Part shown: piece by piece, positions 63,742 to 64,000 of the stretch
How positions within the stretch are numbered: position 1 is the first letter of the stretch
How the letters are laid out: each line of letters starts with the position of its first letter
NCBI RefSeq assembly: GCF_000621165.1
Contig: NZ_KK211218.1
Location: forward strand, 427,196-491,195
DNA: 64,000 nucleotides
Direction of reading: 5' to 3'
Origin: Enterovibrio calviensis DSM 14347
GTDB taxonomy: Bacteria > Pseudomonadota > Gammaproteobacteria > Enterobacterales > Vibrionaceae
The notes under the pieces: generated by a model
The model's database searches: none
Seen by the model: the letters and a program-made list of their open reading frames with translations, nothing else
Told to the model about the DNA's origin: nothing
Made by a program: the position numbers and the translations under genes

Positions 63742-64000
63742 TCAACACCGTACCACTGGCACATCTCCCCAACGTGTTGTGTACTGCGGCGATAAAAACT
63801 CCCGTCGCATGCCCCACTTCGGAGCAACCCCCTGTGCGGCCAAAAATAGCGCACCAGAACCATAACGTTGATTCAATCCATCAAATGCCTGCATCAATGC
63901 CGGGTTCCCTGGCTGGGTGTTAAACAAATCGGGTTGAACATGTTTAGCATTCACCAAATCGAGCAGTCCGACACCTACCTTGTAATAACGTACACCCTCT
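63742..64000 (-). CDS. umuC: DNA polymerase V subunit UmuC (3' end only)
   Basis: The frame is open from the right edge to a stop at 63742. Its last 85 codons encode VGLLDLVNAKHVQPDLFN followed by ALMQAFDGLNQRYGSGALFLA and KWGMRREFLSPQYTTRWGDV, the conserved C-terminal tail of UmuC, the error-prone SOS polymerase. The N-terminal catalytic part and any umuD partner lie outside the window. Confidence 0.92.
   Translation of the reverse strand, partial: EGVRYYKVGVGLLDLVNAKHVQPDLFNTQPGNPALMQAFDGLNQRYGSGALFLAAQGVAPKWGMRREFLSPQYTTRWGDVPVVRC

Noticed and set aside
1-64000. CRISPR arrays, tRNA or rRNA genes, and prophage
   Set aside because: I saw no regularly spaced repeats, no cloverleaf-like sequences and no phage structural genes in reading both strands.

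Overview
The window is chromosomal DNA of a gamma-proteobacterium, almost certainly a Vibrio or close Vibrionaceae relative; no species is claimed. The basis is conserved gene content and order (matP-lonH-fabA-rmf, rlmL-uup, zapC-pyrD, pepN/pncB, prc-proQ-msrC, letAB-rsmF, aroH, maeA, fruBKA/cra) together with families typical of Vibrionaceae (180-kDa GDH, DUF2835, YibL, VIT/VWA sortase target, GlyGly-CTERM protein). Genes are densely packed, with no rRNA, tRNA, prophage, integron or CRISPR array. Four perfect matS sites (GTGACRNYGTCAC), six sites with one arm changed to GTAAC or GTTAC, one doubly changed site, and matP itself place the window inside the Ter macrodomain.

Layout. 1-1435: 3'-truncated VIT/VWA envelope protein. 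1763-2926: PPC-domain protein, DUF3634-like protein and MatP, divergent from 3187-5441 (lonH, fabA with a FabR-type palindrome). 5694-5864: rmf, a short gene. 6030-12175: a minus-strand run of rlmL, a glutaredoxin-like gene, uup and a GlyGly-CTERM DUF3466 protein. 12176-13185: 1 kb without genes where E. coli has ycbX. 13207-22840: zapC, pyrD, gdhB, a DUF2835 gene and pepN, all minus. 23150-24316: pncB. 24453-28698: a secreted duplicated-domain protein, prc, proQ, msrC. 29045-34451: letA, letB, rsmF. 34744-38628: cvfB, a degenerate PpsA C-terminal remnant, aroH, yajQ. 38779-46947: DEAH-type helicase, maeA, sanA, an anion symporter, a second FabH. 47029-49472: an IS3-like end fragment, a diguanylate cyclase, nagK. 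49627-50863: a palindromic dispersed repeat, a DTW-domain gene, a small gene. 51131-55759: a hybrid histidine kinase, a CheX-like partner and a small unknown gene. 55929-60992: fruBKA and divergent cra with three operators. 61272-64000: yibL, a lone pseudopilin-like gene, an acetyltransferase remnant, an EexN-like lipoprotein, a membrane protein and the 3' end of umuC.

The genes are mainly housekeeping: chromosome terminus organisation (matP and matS), division (zapC), ribosome biology (rmf, rlmL, rsmF, uup, yibL), unsaturated fatty acid synthesis (fabA), pyrimidine, NAD and aromatic synthesis, amino acid and malate catabolism, envelope lipid transport (letAB) and fructose uptake. The most novel material is in the regulatory and degenerate elements: an apparent variant matS class, a dispersed palindrome that supplies a gene's stop codon, a PEP-synthase relic beside aroH, a terminator hairpin whose loop holds the next gene's Shine-Dalgarno, and a kinase gene followed by a CheX-like gene.
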